DNA from: Taxillus chinensis
Taxonomy: Eukaryota; Streptophyta; Magnoliopsida; Santalales; Loranthaceae
Direction: 5' to 3'
Assembly (NCBI GenBank): GCA_023512835.1
Contig: CM042088.1
Coordinates: forward strand, 43,974,771-44,038,770
Length of the DNA stretch: 64,000 nt
Part shown: piece by piece, positions 10,772 to 25,700 of the stretch
Layout: the number at the start of each line of letters is the position of its first letter
Position numbering within the stretch: the stretch's first letter is position 1
Notes under the pieces: generated by a model
What the model was told of the DNA's origin: nothing
The model's database searches: none
Seen by the model: the letters and a program-made list of their open reading frames with translations, nothing else
Translations under genes and position numbers: made by a program

Positions 10772-13700
10772 TCAACAATCACAAGGCAGAGTTTCCATAC
10801 TTCCACTTCCAATCGTCTGATCAATTGCTTTGAGATGCTGCTCAAATAGGTGATGATACTTAGTGGGAATATAATCTTTGAATCTGTTGACAGAAAGAAA
10901 AAGAGAATTAGATAAGTGTTAGTCAATATGAAATTGCTAAAACAAAAAAATATAAATAAGAAATAATGCTATATATAATTACATTATAAAGATAAATTGC
11001 ATAGGAATACCCTTATTGCAATTGGATTAATATTTTTTTTTTTCATACCAATCTAACAACAGAAGAGAAAAATATTTACCTACACAATATACACGAGAAT
11101 AGACTTTTTCATAAATAAGTACATGCCGCAACAATAGTCAAGAAGATGGTTGGCCAAGAACAAAATTTAAAATTAAATCAGAAAAATATCCTTATGACAT
11201 TTAATGAAATAAAAATGCCACCCAGATGGCCATCATGGAAGAATGACTACAAAAGGAAAAAGATAGGCTAATACATTATAATCCCATAATCCTTGAACAA
11301 TAAATATTGAACTTTTACTATTAAGATCATCTACTGTTAGCTAGGCCCATGAATCAGCATAATTTTCAATTTTATTACCAGATATTGTTATTGTTTTCAG
11401 CATGGGTGTTATACTGCGAAATGGATTTTTTTTCTTTTTCAATCATGAATTATTATGTTCAGAAACAAATGAAAGCCTAGGTTAGAAGGATACAGTAGAG
11501 ATATTCAGATAGCTTTAAAATTTTAAAAGGCCTAGATCTCATTTTCAATAGTAATAATCATCATCACACATTCAGTTACTCATATAACAAGGAGAAAAGA
11601 GAAGACCAAGAAGAAGAAGATGAACTGTCCCTTCTACAGAAGAATCTGAAAATGGGGGGAGAAGAAGAGCTGCTGCGTAGAAAAGAGGATTATAAAGAAG
11701 AAAAAACAAGGTTGCAACCATGGAGAAGAAAAAGAAGCAGATAAGGACCAAAATTCTGACACGATTATGGAAAAACCTTGTGCTGGACTGCCAAGGTGTT
11801 CTCCAGAACATGCTTGAGTGTTTTAAATCTAGTACTTGAGAAGATTACAGATAAAACATGTTACCTTGATAGAAGAGGAAGCCTCTCAGGTGCGGAGAAA
11901 AGCCCAACAATGGATTGGAGAACTTGACCAATCTTCATTGCTTTAGTTTTGAGTGCTTTCATAAAACCCACAAATTCCAGATATTCCGAAGCAGTGAGTT
12001 TCTCTTTAACCTGTAAAGCTCTTGAGTGTTTGTACCATGCCACTAAAAAAGCTTGTTGACAAATGCTAAAAGAAATATAAATGCTTTTCTGATGAGTTAT
12101 GTAATTTCGGAAGCAGGAAGAAACAAAATGGAGAATTAAATACTAGTTTATAGTTAATTGTTGCAACTATTACTGAACAAGCCATAAAGATTGGGATGTA
12201 TCGGGTCCAATTTTAAGAGAACTGATACTAACTCAAAGTTGTTCCAATGTCAACAATTGAACCTCGAAACATTCATATGACCATTTTGACAAGAATTACC
12301 ATATTCTGCTATGCAAACAATAGAAAACAGTAATGAAATAAAATTTGATGTTAGGACACTTCACCTGAACCAGAAAAGCAGATCCTTTAGTTTCCTCATC
12401 ATGGTCAGACACAGGATTAGACACAACACTCTTGTTTTTCTTCTTAGGAGACTCTGCAGCCCTCCCGGAAATTTCCTCTTCAACCACTACAGCTGAACCT
12501 ACCCGATCATTTTTGTTGCTATTATTATAAGAAATTTGTAGTTTCCCATGCTTCATGGATTTGGAGGCGAAAGGTCTTGATTGTTGTGCTCCTCTCACGG
12601 TAGATAATTGTTCATGGGAGGCTCCAGAAAATTGTGTTCTGTCATTTTCTATTTTCTCAATTTTAGGCTTCTTCAAAGAACAGGGATGAATAAGCACTCT
12701 TTTAGCAGGATTATCGCCAGATATAGATTCACTGGTCAGATCAACTATTTCATTATTTTGATGTTGTACGCTTTTCACCTTGGGAACAAGCAACTTCTTC
12801 TCGTAGGAGAATAAATTACTCGAAAGTTTTAATGTGGAAGTGTGACTTCGCTTAGAAGGACTAAGAGTTGAGCGATTGGCAGGAACAATTTCTTTGTTCA
12901 TACAACGATCTTGTCTAGGTCCAGCCTGCAATTCATAACTTTTCAGACAAAAACACAGTGAAATCCTATGAACAATTAACCATGACATTAATTACTTAGA
13001 AGTTACCAGAGAAGTGAAAAACTGCTCAAGATGTAATTTGTCTAAAGAGTGGTCCATTTTCATCTCACTTACATTTTCTGTACAAAGAAAGATATCATCA
13101 GCTGTAGAATTGAGACTGCCATTGTAATTGAATATAACTCAACATTTCCCAGCAATTTTTTGTCACAGTACAAAACAAAATCTTCTATATTAAATCGACA
13201 ACTTTTATTTCAATGCCATACATTGAAGTTCAAGGAAATATGACAATTACAAGGAACCCATCTAGCAAGCATTTTTTAACACAGGCAGCTTTGTATCCCG
13301 TCAGCATTCCAGATCTAACAAATTTTCAAACTCTTTAGAGAAATGAAATGGAAGAGAAAAAGGATTAATTCGCTTTGCCACATTGATCTTTAGTCCTTTC
13401 TACCAATTTCTAGCGTGAAAGTGCAGACATCTTGACTTTTATCATCTACTGAAATTTGACTGAAAAGGTAACAGATGCCATTTTAATGTAATATAGACAA
13501 TGTTTCCCAGCACTTACCCATCTCTGTACAAAATAGCATCTGTTTTATGAAGATTTTAATTTCAAATCAATATGCTCAAGTTCACACTACCAGTTTAGAC
13601 AATTAAGAGGAAGCTATCTAGCCAACTTTACACATTGACAAGAGCAGGGGGATAAGTATAATATGATATCTTGGAAGTTGGTTTGGATATGAGTTCCAGT

Positions 13701-16700
13701 TTCCTAAAGGACAACACATTAGCTGATATTCTCACTAAAGAGTTATAGTCCAGTGTTTCTAAATATCCTATCCAAGATGAAAATGAAAAATACTTGTTAA
13801 CCAGCTTATGGGAAGTGTTGAAAGTTGATTAAGATCTGATTCCAATTTCCTAGACGGAACAGACGACAATAGTGGAGCAATCAAAGAGTTTGTAACTAAC
13901 AACATTAATTGAGCAATCAAACAGCTTCCTCGAATGGAAATAGTAGGGTGTCCATTGGTTTTTCTCAATATGTATTTCTCTTGTAATTATTATGCATAGT
14001 TTCTAAGCATTTGTAAGATTTAAGGTAATTATTACCTGATTTATATATTCATCCATTACACAAATGAGAAAATGTGAAGTGAATTGCAGAAGTCTGAATT
14101 GAGAGTTGATGCATGCCATATTTCATAACCAAGGATGTTAGATTATGCTCAGTTGAACTAAAATTAACATATTCAATACATAATATCTTCCCAATAAAAA
14201 TCAAATGATGGAAAAAATGAATTTTAAACTAGTGGAATAATTTCAAGTCCCTGTGTTGGGAACTCCTTACCACTCTGCATAGGTACATCAAACAAGTCTC
14301 TTCACAGTACCAGATTATAAAAACAATCAGATATGTGACAGGAATAATTATCACTTTTCAGATTACCACTCTGAAAAGCGGTACCCAGCATTACAGTGCC
14401 AGAGGGCTGCTCAACCTTGCGTTCAAAAGTGCAAAGGATGAGTGGCCTTTTTGTAATTCAACAAAATCAATAAATAAATATCCACAATCCATATCTTTTT
14501 GAAGTGATTATCCGTAGGCCACCATTTTTCGTACTTTTTCTAGCTGCAGGAAAAGTTAAGTGCAGAGTACTTTTTTCTCTATAAATAAAGGAAAGAAAAT
14601 GAACAGTTGCACAAACAATCTAATGTAATTGACCCTTTCTCTTCATATAATTCTTCAAGACATTATATTTTAACAGTGAAGAAGTATATGAATATGAAAA
14701 AGAAAACAATATATCAGATCAGGAGGATAATCCTACCATGGGGATGATTTGACGGCTTTGGTGGATATGATACATGCTCTGATTGGGACTCATGTTTCTC
14801 CTCATCTATTACAGGTTTTGAAGTTGGAATAGAGTTGGAATCTGACTTATAACAAAAAAAGTGCATTTTAAAACTAAGGGACTAAGTGAAAATATAATTC
14901 CAGAACAAAGTGTTTATAAAGGTTCTATATTATTCAACACAAATATTTATGCACCATAGGCATATATCAAGGTTATAACAATTGAAAAAAGTGTAGGGAA
15001 AAAAGAGGATCCATATGAGAATGTACCGAAATGACATAATCTGTGAATGCAACATAAGAACTTTTATGCTGAGCATCTGTAGGTATGACTCCAAGGATAA
15101 CTGTTTGTTTGAATTTTCAGAAACAACTATGATCAAAGAAAGTTGAAAAGTTTGATTTAAACTTGAAATCACTGATAGTTATACTGGTGTAAGAAACATT
15201 CCCTAAATGCGATTAGAACTCAAGGATAGTGACACCAATGGTTTAGAATAATTTTTCAAAAAAAAAACTTATAAACAAATACATGTGAGATGACATGAAA
15301 GAGTCATAGACAATTAAGCATAACTCAGCAGCAGATACCAATCCAAAATAATATTCCTAAATTATAAAGGGACTAAATGAAAACATCTTTTAAAAGTAAT
15401 ATACCTACCTCCTACTAGTTCAAACTTGGTAGCTACCAGTCATAACAATGTAAGAAACATTGCCATAAAAACTCCTAGAACTTAATACACTGATACCTAT
15501 GGTTTTGAAGGAATGAGCATAGAGCTAGCCATCATTCAGCAGTAAATAAAAACCAATGCAAACCCTTGGAATGACGAAATTATCCTTCAACATTAAAAAA
15601 GTCTAACTCCCACCTTTGGCTGGTAATAATTTCAGATTGGTAAAAGAGCGACTGCCTCCACTTCGGAAAAAGCGAGTCAACGTAAAAACAACATCCCCAA
15701 ATTTGGAGTAAGACTGTCAAAACAGCAATAAATTAGTAAGGGTTAGAAGCTTAGTACGTGAAAAGTCAAGAAAAAAATCCAGAGCAGCAGCACCTTGATA
15801 TAAGGCTGTATCCAACGTGAAACTTGAGACTGACGATTTGGAAGAGCAAACCTAAAGAATTTAAGTGGGATACAAATGAAGAATAAATTGCATGATAATA
15901 AGAACCAAAAAAGATAAATTCATATAAAATTTATCAGCTATTTTGTTTTATTATATTTAAGAATTTAAAATTGTTTTGTGTTAGGGACACACTATGGAAA
16001 CCCTTGTATGTATCTTGTCTTTATATATGAGATGAAGTTCCCCACTGGAGTATGATTTCTCCAAGCCTCACTTTTCCCTTTGAGATAGTATCAGAGCCAA
16101 ACACCACCACTCGCCCATCTTCACATTCTTCCACCTTTTATTTTTTTCTTCATGAACACCCAGTAAAACCTTGTAGATTATTTTTTATCAGGAAAATAAA
16201 CTTTACAAACCAGTCACGAGGTAACAAGGATTACAATCGCTAATACAAATTTAAGAGATCAAAGTTCTCAATCGGGCAAAGAGATTCACGACACACAGCT
16301 TCATCAGATAATATAGTCCACGCTTACCCCTTAGCACTTTGAACTCTCATTTCCACACAGAACAGCCCGAAGCAAGCATCTCACCCTCCCCTGTGCCCGC
16401 AACCCACTCCCTTGCGCCCACAACCCATTCCAAGCAGCAATCACACTGCCCACAATGCCCATCCAAACCAATGCAAGACCAAGCAACATGAAAACAAAAC
16501 CCCATAATTGTCCAGCCTAGCAGCAATGCAAAAGCAGATGATCAATCTTCTCTCTGGTGCGCTTGCACAAATGGCACTGACTTACTATTGGGATCACTTA
16601 TTGCTGCAACGATTTATTGTGAGGACCTTGCCCCACAACCTCCCAAGTAAAAGAAGTCTAGTGGGCACCTTGACCCTCAAAACAGTACGCCACCATGGAC

Positions 16701-19700
16701 CTTAACTAGGGCTGAAAGTAGTCACTTCAACAATTCAATTATTAAAAAAATATTGGAATAAGTACATATAGTGAGTTAATTTCATCCGAAGTCTTAAACA
16801 TATACAATATTACCCTGATTTAATAGACCCATCACTCCATACTAGCCCACCCTCATTGCTCCCGAGCATCACCACACCTACTCCATAAGCTTATCTCTAG
16901 CTCTACATCCTATGCACCTTCAACAATAACTGGGATGATGATGAGTGTCTCATCTCAGAGGACAGCTGCAACCGCCCTTGCTTCCCTAACCCAAACCCTA
17001 ATTGCTTCCTGCATCACCAACAACATCCTGGTAAAGCAAAGTTTCCGCCAGATCTAACCGCAGGGGAGGAGAAGATTAGCTCACATCTGACATCACGCTT
17101 ACGTTGTGTTGTGTCGTGTTCTTTTTCCTTTTTCAAAATGTGTTCATGGTGTATTTGTTTCATCAATTAAAAGTAAATGAATAAAATAATGTCAAAGGCT
17201 CCAACGAGAAGTAAAATTATGAAAATCATAAGATTAGTTAGTGAAAAAAGATTGGTTTCGTAGGTATTGACCAATTTCATCACTGAAGAGGAGATTATTA
17301 GAGTAGAAAAATGGTGGGAGCTCCTCCGGGAGGATGAATATTTGAGGAACAGTAATAGACTTTGACTATATATATATATATATTGAAGGGCAACTTGGTC
17401 TAAATATTTTTTCCATGAATAATTTCAAATGGTGCTATTTTGTTTATTTTTGAATGAGAATATTAACTCGGAAATGACAAAATTGTACTATTACATAATT
17501 TATTCTAATTAAATTGATAAATAGTTTACCAACCTATCTCGGAAATGGGAACATCTTGCCTATCTTTATTATATCACTGTTTTCAAAATTGTGAGTAAAG
17601 CCTTCTCTCACCTTCATTGGCACCAAGTAATGATTAACGAAATGAAGGCTTTAGATAAAAATGATATTTGACACTTTGTTGATTTACGAGCTATCAACTA
17701 CAAGTGGATAAGGTTAATTCAGATGAGTCTATTGCATGCTTAAAGGCTCGTCTCATTGCTAAGGGTTATAACCAAACATATGGCATGGATGATGGCAGCT
17801 ATTCACTATTGGCCTTTGCTAAGGGTTTTGATACTTTTTCTCATATTATCAAATTGACCTTTGTTTACATGTTTATTTCTATGAAAACTATTCAACATTG
17901 GCCGAAAAATACTTTTCTTCAATTTCACGGTGATTTCTGCAACGAGGTGTATATAAAGCAAACTCCTAGTTTTGTTGATCAAGGGGAGGAGAGTCCTCAG
18001 TCTTGGTTTAGAAAATTTAGTCTAGGTTATTAAAACATGAGACACGATTAAGAGAAAGACAAACCATTCAGTGTTCTACAAGAAATCAAATGATCATTAT
18101 GATGGTCTCATTCTTTTAGTTATGTATATGGATGATATTGTTATTATTGACAATAATACTTTAGGCATTTCATCTCTTAAATTTTTTCTTTATACTTAAT
18201 TTCACTCAAATAATTTGGAGATGCTCAAATATTTCTTAGTTGTTGAAGTTACAAGAAATACACGAGATATCTTTCTCTCTCAAAGGAAATGTCCTTAATT
18301 GGAAGCAAAGCCATATAGTGCTCCAATAACTCTGAACATGATGAGGAATCATTTGTTGACCCTAAGAGATATCGAAAATTGGTCGGAAAGTAACAACATT
18401 TAGGTTGTTTTATAATTTGTGTTTTTTGTTTTCATCTGTTTTCCAGTGAGTCCACCGCTGCCGCCCCGCGCGACTCCCTCCCCCCCGACTCCCCTCCCCC
18501 CCCCCCCCCGTGCGCAACCACCCATCTCCCCCCCGGCGTGACCTCCCCTCTCCCCCCCCGGCATCGATCTCCCCCCGGCGCAACCTCCCCTTTCCCCCCT
18601 ACGCGCAATGCCCCACCCCCCGGCACGACCTCCCCCTCCCCCAGCTGCGATCTAACTCTGCACATGTGCCCCACCGCCGCCGCTGCCGAATCTCTCCGTT
18701 AAAGAATAAAAACGAAAACAATTTTTGTAAAAACACACACACCAAACAAAAAGCTATTTTTAATTTGACAGAAAATACATAATACTTAATGTTTTCAAAT
18801 ACAATTTTTGAAAACAGAAAACCAAAAACATGCACCAAACATGCCCTAGAAGTATTACCGTAATTAGAGTAAAAATATAAAAAGATAGACAACCCCTTTC
18901 AGATAGGTAATCATTTTCCCAACCCACTAACCTCTTTTCAAACCTATCAACCACTAGATCCCAAACAGACTTAAGAGTGAACCAGCACACTAGGAGGCAG
19001 GCCCGCGAAATTATAAGGTAAGTACCACCCATCCTCCCCAATCAACCCACTTTTGGCCAGACTAACAAGCAACCCAACAGCCTCAAAACACATCAACACC
19101 ACCCTAAAACATTCTAAAACCTTTTACATAACCTGCATGTGTGTATAAATCGTAGTCATATCAGGCCTATATATCACTAGCCTCCAATGTATTCAAGGAT
19201 ATAGAATTCTCTCACTCTGAGGCCTTAGACCAACTCAGTCATATCAACAAGTTAAATACACACACGCACACTAAACAAATGATTAATTCTTACAGTATTG
19301 CTCAGCAGACTATTTTGATGCATGCTTTATAACTTTACTGCTTAACAAATTAGGTTATTTTTAAGGATCCATAAACAAATTTAACAATTAACAAGCAAAA
19401 CCTTTCATCACAAAAAATAATTGCTCCATAATCACAGCGATGACGGATGACACGTCCAACAGCCTGATTCACTGCACGTGATTCTTGCTGACTATACCAT
19501 TCTTCTCCAGTCAGGACCTAAAAATGCCAGCTAACTAAATTAGTGAGATAAAATAATGCAATTTATTATAAAACACACAACAAAGGTATAAGTGATATTT
19601 CATGAGTAGAACCATAGGCAATACCTTACATCCTGTGAGTTGGGATTGCACTTTTTTATCCAAGTACTCACGTTTCAAACGAACCTGTATTATACCAAAT

Positions 19701-22700
19701 AGGACGTGTAAGACAAAAAGGAAGCTAGCATGCAATGACTCGAGTATTTGCAATTATCATAGTGTGGCATGAATAAAATAATGGAATACATTTTACTTTA
19801 AAGAAGAACACATTGAGGGATCAACTCAAAATATGTGTTTTGTGTGTTTTCAAATACAAAATTCTGCAAATGTTATTATACCGCAATCACATGATTATAT
19901 TAATGCTTTCAAAATAAAATATAGAGCTAAATGCCTCCTAACAAAAAACCAATAGGATATAAATGAATATACACTATATTGTGATGTATAGAGCAAATGG
20001 TTCAATTGAGAGATACAAAGTAAGATTAGTAGTCAAAGGCTATACTCAAACTTATGGGATTGATTACTCAAACCTCTTACAGCTATGGTTTCTTGTTGGG
20101 AGGCATTTACCTTTCTCACACCAAAGGCTCATTGTAGCTTTCATTTACCTTTTTCACACTTGACCTCACATAGCTTATGCAGTAAGTATCATCAGCCAGT
20201 TTATGCATAACCCAAAAAAAGTTCACAACCTTACAATATTTCAAAGGAACCCTAGAAAAAGAGGATCCTATTTAAAAGGAATGAAGGTTTGATTATGTCG
20301 GATCAATTGTTAATAGAAGGAAGACATCTGATAATTGTACCCTTCTCAGTAGAAATTTAGTAACCTAGAAGAATAAAAAGCAAAATCTAGCAGCTCGGTC
20401 TAATGCATAAGCAAAATTTTGAGCAATGCCTCATGGTGTATGTAAATTAATTTAAATAAAAATTTAGAGAGAAGGTCCAAAGAGGTTGTACTATGATAAT
20501 AAATCTTCTATCAGTATAACTTACAATTCTGTACAACATGATTAGAAAAATCATATTAAAACAACACACTCTTCATTAAGGAGAAATTGAATAATGGCTC
20601 GATCTGTACACCTTATGTGTTTATCTATGGTAAGTTCTTTGATATTCTAACTAAAAGGTTAAACAGTCCAATGTTTTTGAATTAATGGTATTAAATGTAA
20701 TGTTAATGGTTGAACCGATTATGAGCAGCACTTGATTGATTATTGATATGGTTGGCTCAGTTATTAAACCACAATGTAGGCACTGACCCTTATTGATCTT
20801 GGTTGTTGTCGGCGGTAGGTGACATTAGTTACCCCACATACTAGATGGGATCTTCAAAGTTGTGGTGGTGGCTAGCATTAGTTGCTCTACATAGAGATGT
20901 TGGTTAATTGCATTAGTTGTCACAGCCCTGATTTATGTGTTTGAATGATGTTGTAATTGGCTACATTGTGGTTTGTTTGGGAGGGTAATCAAAAGCATTA
21001 CACTCGCAAATGCATACACTCAACCAAACCTATGATTAATATGGCAAGTGTATGCATTTGGTTGAGTTGTGGGGTGGTGTGAAAGTGTGGGTCACCTACT
21101 TCGCATTTGTGCCCACCTTACATTGTTTAAATCTTTTTTAGGCATAGACAAGTGGATGGGTGTCACCGAACAAGAAGATCTTTTATTTTTCCTTTTGATG
21201 TAAACCATGGAATTTATGTGATTTTTGTAATGACATGACTTTAATTATTGGTTATCCGAACAAGGATTCATGAAAGTTATTAAGCATACTATGTTTATGT
21301 TTAATAAAAGATTTTGATTTGATTTATAAGTCGCATTTCATTGGTAATGTACATATAGACTCATATTGTGTGATACAGGTTCTATTTGGAGACAATATTC
21401 GCAGTATAGTCTCTTTAGTTATTATTCACCAACCTTTTAACCATTTGAGTGTAAGCAAGTCACTTATTCAATTTCAGTGTTTTAAAATTTGAAAACATGA
21501 CAAATTGATATTAGATTGGTTGGTTAGTTGGACTCAAGTTAATAGGGGGTGATTGATTGATAAAACTCTAAGAAGAGTATCTAATCAATGCGGTATTTAC
21601 ATGTATTCTGGGTTACCTTGATATCAGTCAGATCATGATATGATATATTGAGTTGTATGCATACATATCATTATGTTTGTGCATAATAGACACTAGACTT
21701 GATATTGTTGGTACTCTAATCATTGTTGACTATCAGGTGTTATATAGTAGTGTATGGCTTTAGAAGTCCGTTGATGTGATTTGATTGAATTGGTTTTTAT
21801 GATAAGGGAATATAAACCCTACAATTATTTAAAAATGACCTATGGAGTCATGCTTGATATGTTTATTGACTAATTGATTGTTGTATGCTGATAAGGGCAG
21901 AAGACCCTACTAATTGCGTGATGTGGATTCACAGGTTATGATTGCTTGATAATTATTATGATGGTTGTCGCGAATGATTGGCCCTTGATGGGTGTTGATG
22001 TTTATCATACAGTTGGTATGTAAATAGTGAAATATGGCACCTAAAAGGAATGTGGGAAGGAAGAGTCCAACAGAGGAACTCTCTGTTTAGGATAAGTTGT
22101 AAGGGCAACAAGGTCCCAAATGAAGCTAGACAGGGACCATTGATTCAATGCATGATTATCATTTCACATATTATGTCTACAATTTGATTGATATTGGTAC
22201 AATCTATTCCCTTATTGTCCATGTTATAGTAGATAGTTTAAAATTGGAACATGAGATGGTTGATCAAACATTAGTGGTTGAGTCACCAATGGATGGAATA
22301 GTCATGTTAAATCGGATATATTATGCTTGAAGAATTACACTTGAGTGTATTAATCTTCAGGGTAATTTTTTATGAATATTTATGCTTTTTGATGATTATA
22401 AATTGGACTGATCGGCTTATACAGAAGCCAAGATTCATAAATGTCCCATGTCGGACAGTTATGATAGATATATAATATTTGAATTGTTTGAATACAGTGG
22501 CATAAATTGATATATGACAATTAAATGTTTCTTTAAATAGAATAGCTCTTGTTAGGATGCTTCATTATTGTCTGCCAAAAGGCGGATGATTTATTTCGGT
22601 TGAATATAAAATATTGTTAGGTGAACGAGGTAATTGTGAGTAATAAGTGTCTGTTATTTAGGATATGTCCTATTTAATCAGTTTCGGGATACTAGATAGT

Positions 22701-25700
22701 TTTAAACTTTTAATCTATGAGTTGACTATCATCCTCAACGGCTACTAAGGACATTTCGAATGGCTAGGGGCAATAGTAGTGTTAATGTGTTCAAACAATG
22801 AAGTATAGGATGAAGTGTTGTATGTAGGAATTATAGTGGATCTTAAAAAGATTAAGGCAGTCACGTTATAGAGAGGCCAATGAATGCGTTTAGATATGCA
22901 GTTTTTTGGATTGGATGGATACTATAAGTGGTTTATGGACGAGGGAGAAGAAAAGCTGAAAACGAAACCTTCATTCTGAGTTGTTCAAGGATGAACACTC
23001 TTAAGGTGAGAAGGATGTGAAGGTCTTCAAGTGTAGTAGAAATTCTCCAAGTGTGACATTCTCTAATTGAATATGTGTTGACAATATTGACTATATTGTG
23101 GGCTAGTATGGGATGGTTTATAGACCATATCGTTCGATTCGTAGACAAATTGTAGGTATAATACTGGTTATATGTTGTCGGTTGATTTAATTATTAGTTA
23201 TGCTTTTAGGTACTGGGTCATGACTGTTTTGATTGGATCATGACATTGTCAGTATGGGATGGCTGATAGACCATATCGTTTGCTTTGGAGCATGATATGG
23301 GTTATTGATATTGTGATGTTTGTTTTAATGATTGGGTTGTGATACTAGTATGCTTGGATGGGTTATGTTGATTTGATTGGCATGGTTGATCATATTGTCT
23401 ATAATCATATTATTGTTAAAAGAATATAGATGGTTGGTTGCTTGGTGGGTTGAAGGATCCTACCGATATGGTTGATTGAACTTATCGTTGTAGTTGTTGC
23501 TTGTTTATCTTTTCATAGACGAAAAGTAATAAAATAGAAAGAATGTAAAAACTCATATTTAGATTAGCTTAACAGATAATTCCTAATTTGTCTTGAGAAT
23601 GTCATAATGGTGATATGGACGCTACAATCGTTTTAGCTGTAAGTATGTGCCAATCCTTTTAGCTTAGTTAGAACATATTGAAACAAGTTCAAATACTTAT
23701 CAAGCTGAGGATTTATTACATGCAAACTTCCAATAATCTGGAAACTAAAAAGGAAGAAGTAACAAGGCAGCGAGACCATCAAACCTTCGGATCATTTCTC
23801 AGGGCAAAAGGTAGACCAATGATGACCACAGCTCGCCCAGCATGGTCGGCAAAGTCTAATCCTTCACTTACCTGACAAATTAACAAGAACAGTGCATATA
23901 AGCTACAGATTCTGAATGACAAACTAAACTAATTTGGATGAATATTGAAGCTAATTCAGGAACTATGAATCAGTAAAACGCTTAATTACAATAAAAATTT
24001 GACTTAAAAGAATGACCAGTTCAAATAAGAGACTTAAAATCTAGGTTCTTTAAAGAATCTTTTTTTCACAACTTCAATAATTCAATATTAATCACAAAAG
24101 GACACCCAAAATATTAATATCTAGACATCATAGAAGGGAACGGAAATGCTGACTTGCATATATAGATCCTAAAAGGCCTCTGAAGGCCTAATTTACACAT
24201 ATCTTAACAAACCGTACACAAACATATGAGACATTTAGAAAGAACAAAAAAAAACTCTGCCAAGAAATTTTTTGTTTCATATGTTTCTGGATGAAGCCAC
24301 ACCTTGCCACGGCAAACAGCAAAAAACACTGCACCAGAAGTTGAGGTGTCCTTCAATTTAGCCATATAGTCCTGCAAACAGAACAAAATCAACTAGACTT
24401 TTAAAAGAGAAGATAAGAAAAACATTAGAGTATTGATCAGATGTAGGTACCTCAATGGCCAAAGGGAAGAGCGAAGATTGCCTGGGTTCTACAACAGGTT
24501 GCTTATGTTTGCAAATTCTTTCCCAAATTGAATGGGAATTTAAGGAGTTTGCAGAGGTCTACAAAATTGGAATGTAATCTGTTCAGGGTAGAACAGATCA
24601 AATTTTCAATCTTTACAAATTTTGGCCAATGCCTTACCTTCCAACAGGCCACAGCTTGGTCCAAAAGATAGTAAGAAGGAAAAAATACCAGAAGTCCATC
24701 AGGCACAATTCGAGCAAAATTGACTGCAGGAGCATAATTTTAGTAAAAAAAGAATTGTCACGTTTCAATAATAACTAGGTCACATTATATTCATAACCTC
24801 CAAAAGTGACAACATAAATAAAGCAAAATGTTTGCTTTTAAAAAAAAAGTATGAATGTATGATAAATAAAAGCGCATCCATTTATAAATTTCTTTAAAAT
24901 AAGGGCTACTGTAATGTAAATCATTTCAACATCAATAGAAGCTTTTAAAATTGATGCATCTCAATGTGGTTCCTTTTGCTGACAAATAACTTTTTCGTCC
25001 TCGAGATAAAATAAATGAAACAGATTTCCATCAACTTAAAAAAACTAAACAAAGAATAGGATCAAGAGAGGAAGATAAAATCATCATAATTTAGAAATAA
25101 GGAAGGGGGAATAGTTCAAGTAATGAGCCTCTTAAAGATTCTCGTTAGTCATATTAATATAAGGCAGGGGCAATATTTTTGAACAAAGGTATGTTCTCTT
25201 TCTATTGCATGATGAGATTGGAAAAAGGCAATATTTTTGAATTAAGGCAACTTAAAGAACTCCTGGCATATCTGATATGCAAAAGAGAATGTTTCAGTTT
25301 AAGCCTAAAATGCATTATGGGCTGTAAGCCTAACAGCTAAAATTTTTAGATAAAGGGACTTTTAATTCTTCACATATTATGAAAGCCATTGTTTCTAGTT
25401 CAATTCTTGTTTCTCATGAGTATTATCAAATTTTTCATTTCTAATTGATGAGTGTTAATTAATTTGGTGTTTGAGTGACTCATACATAAGGGGAATAATA
25501 AGGGCTTGTATAATATATAATGAAGGGTAACAACCTCATTGCAGTATAAACAGACCTATTTGGTTATCTAGCAATTCTGATTTAAGTTTGTCCAACATTG
25601 GTAGCATGGGCTAGTAGCATGTCAGCCTATGATTAACAATATTGTGTACTTTTCTCATTCAAAAGAACATACAAGGTTCATTTCAACATAATCTTTAAAA

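Noticed and set aside
18432..18782. Gly- or Pro-rich ORFs across the C-tract block at 18.5 kb
   Set aside because: Both strands are open only because the DNA is C/G homopolymer-rich. This is repeat DNA rather than protein-coding.
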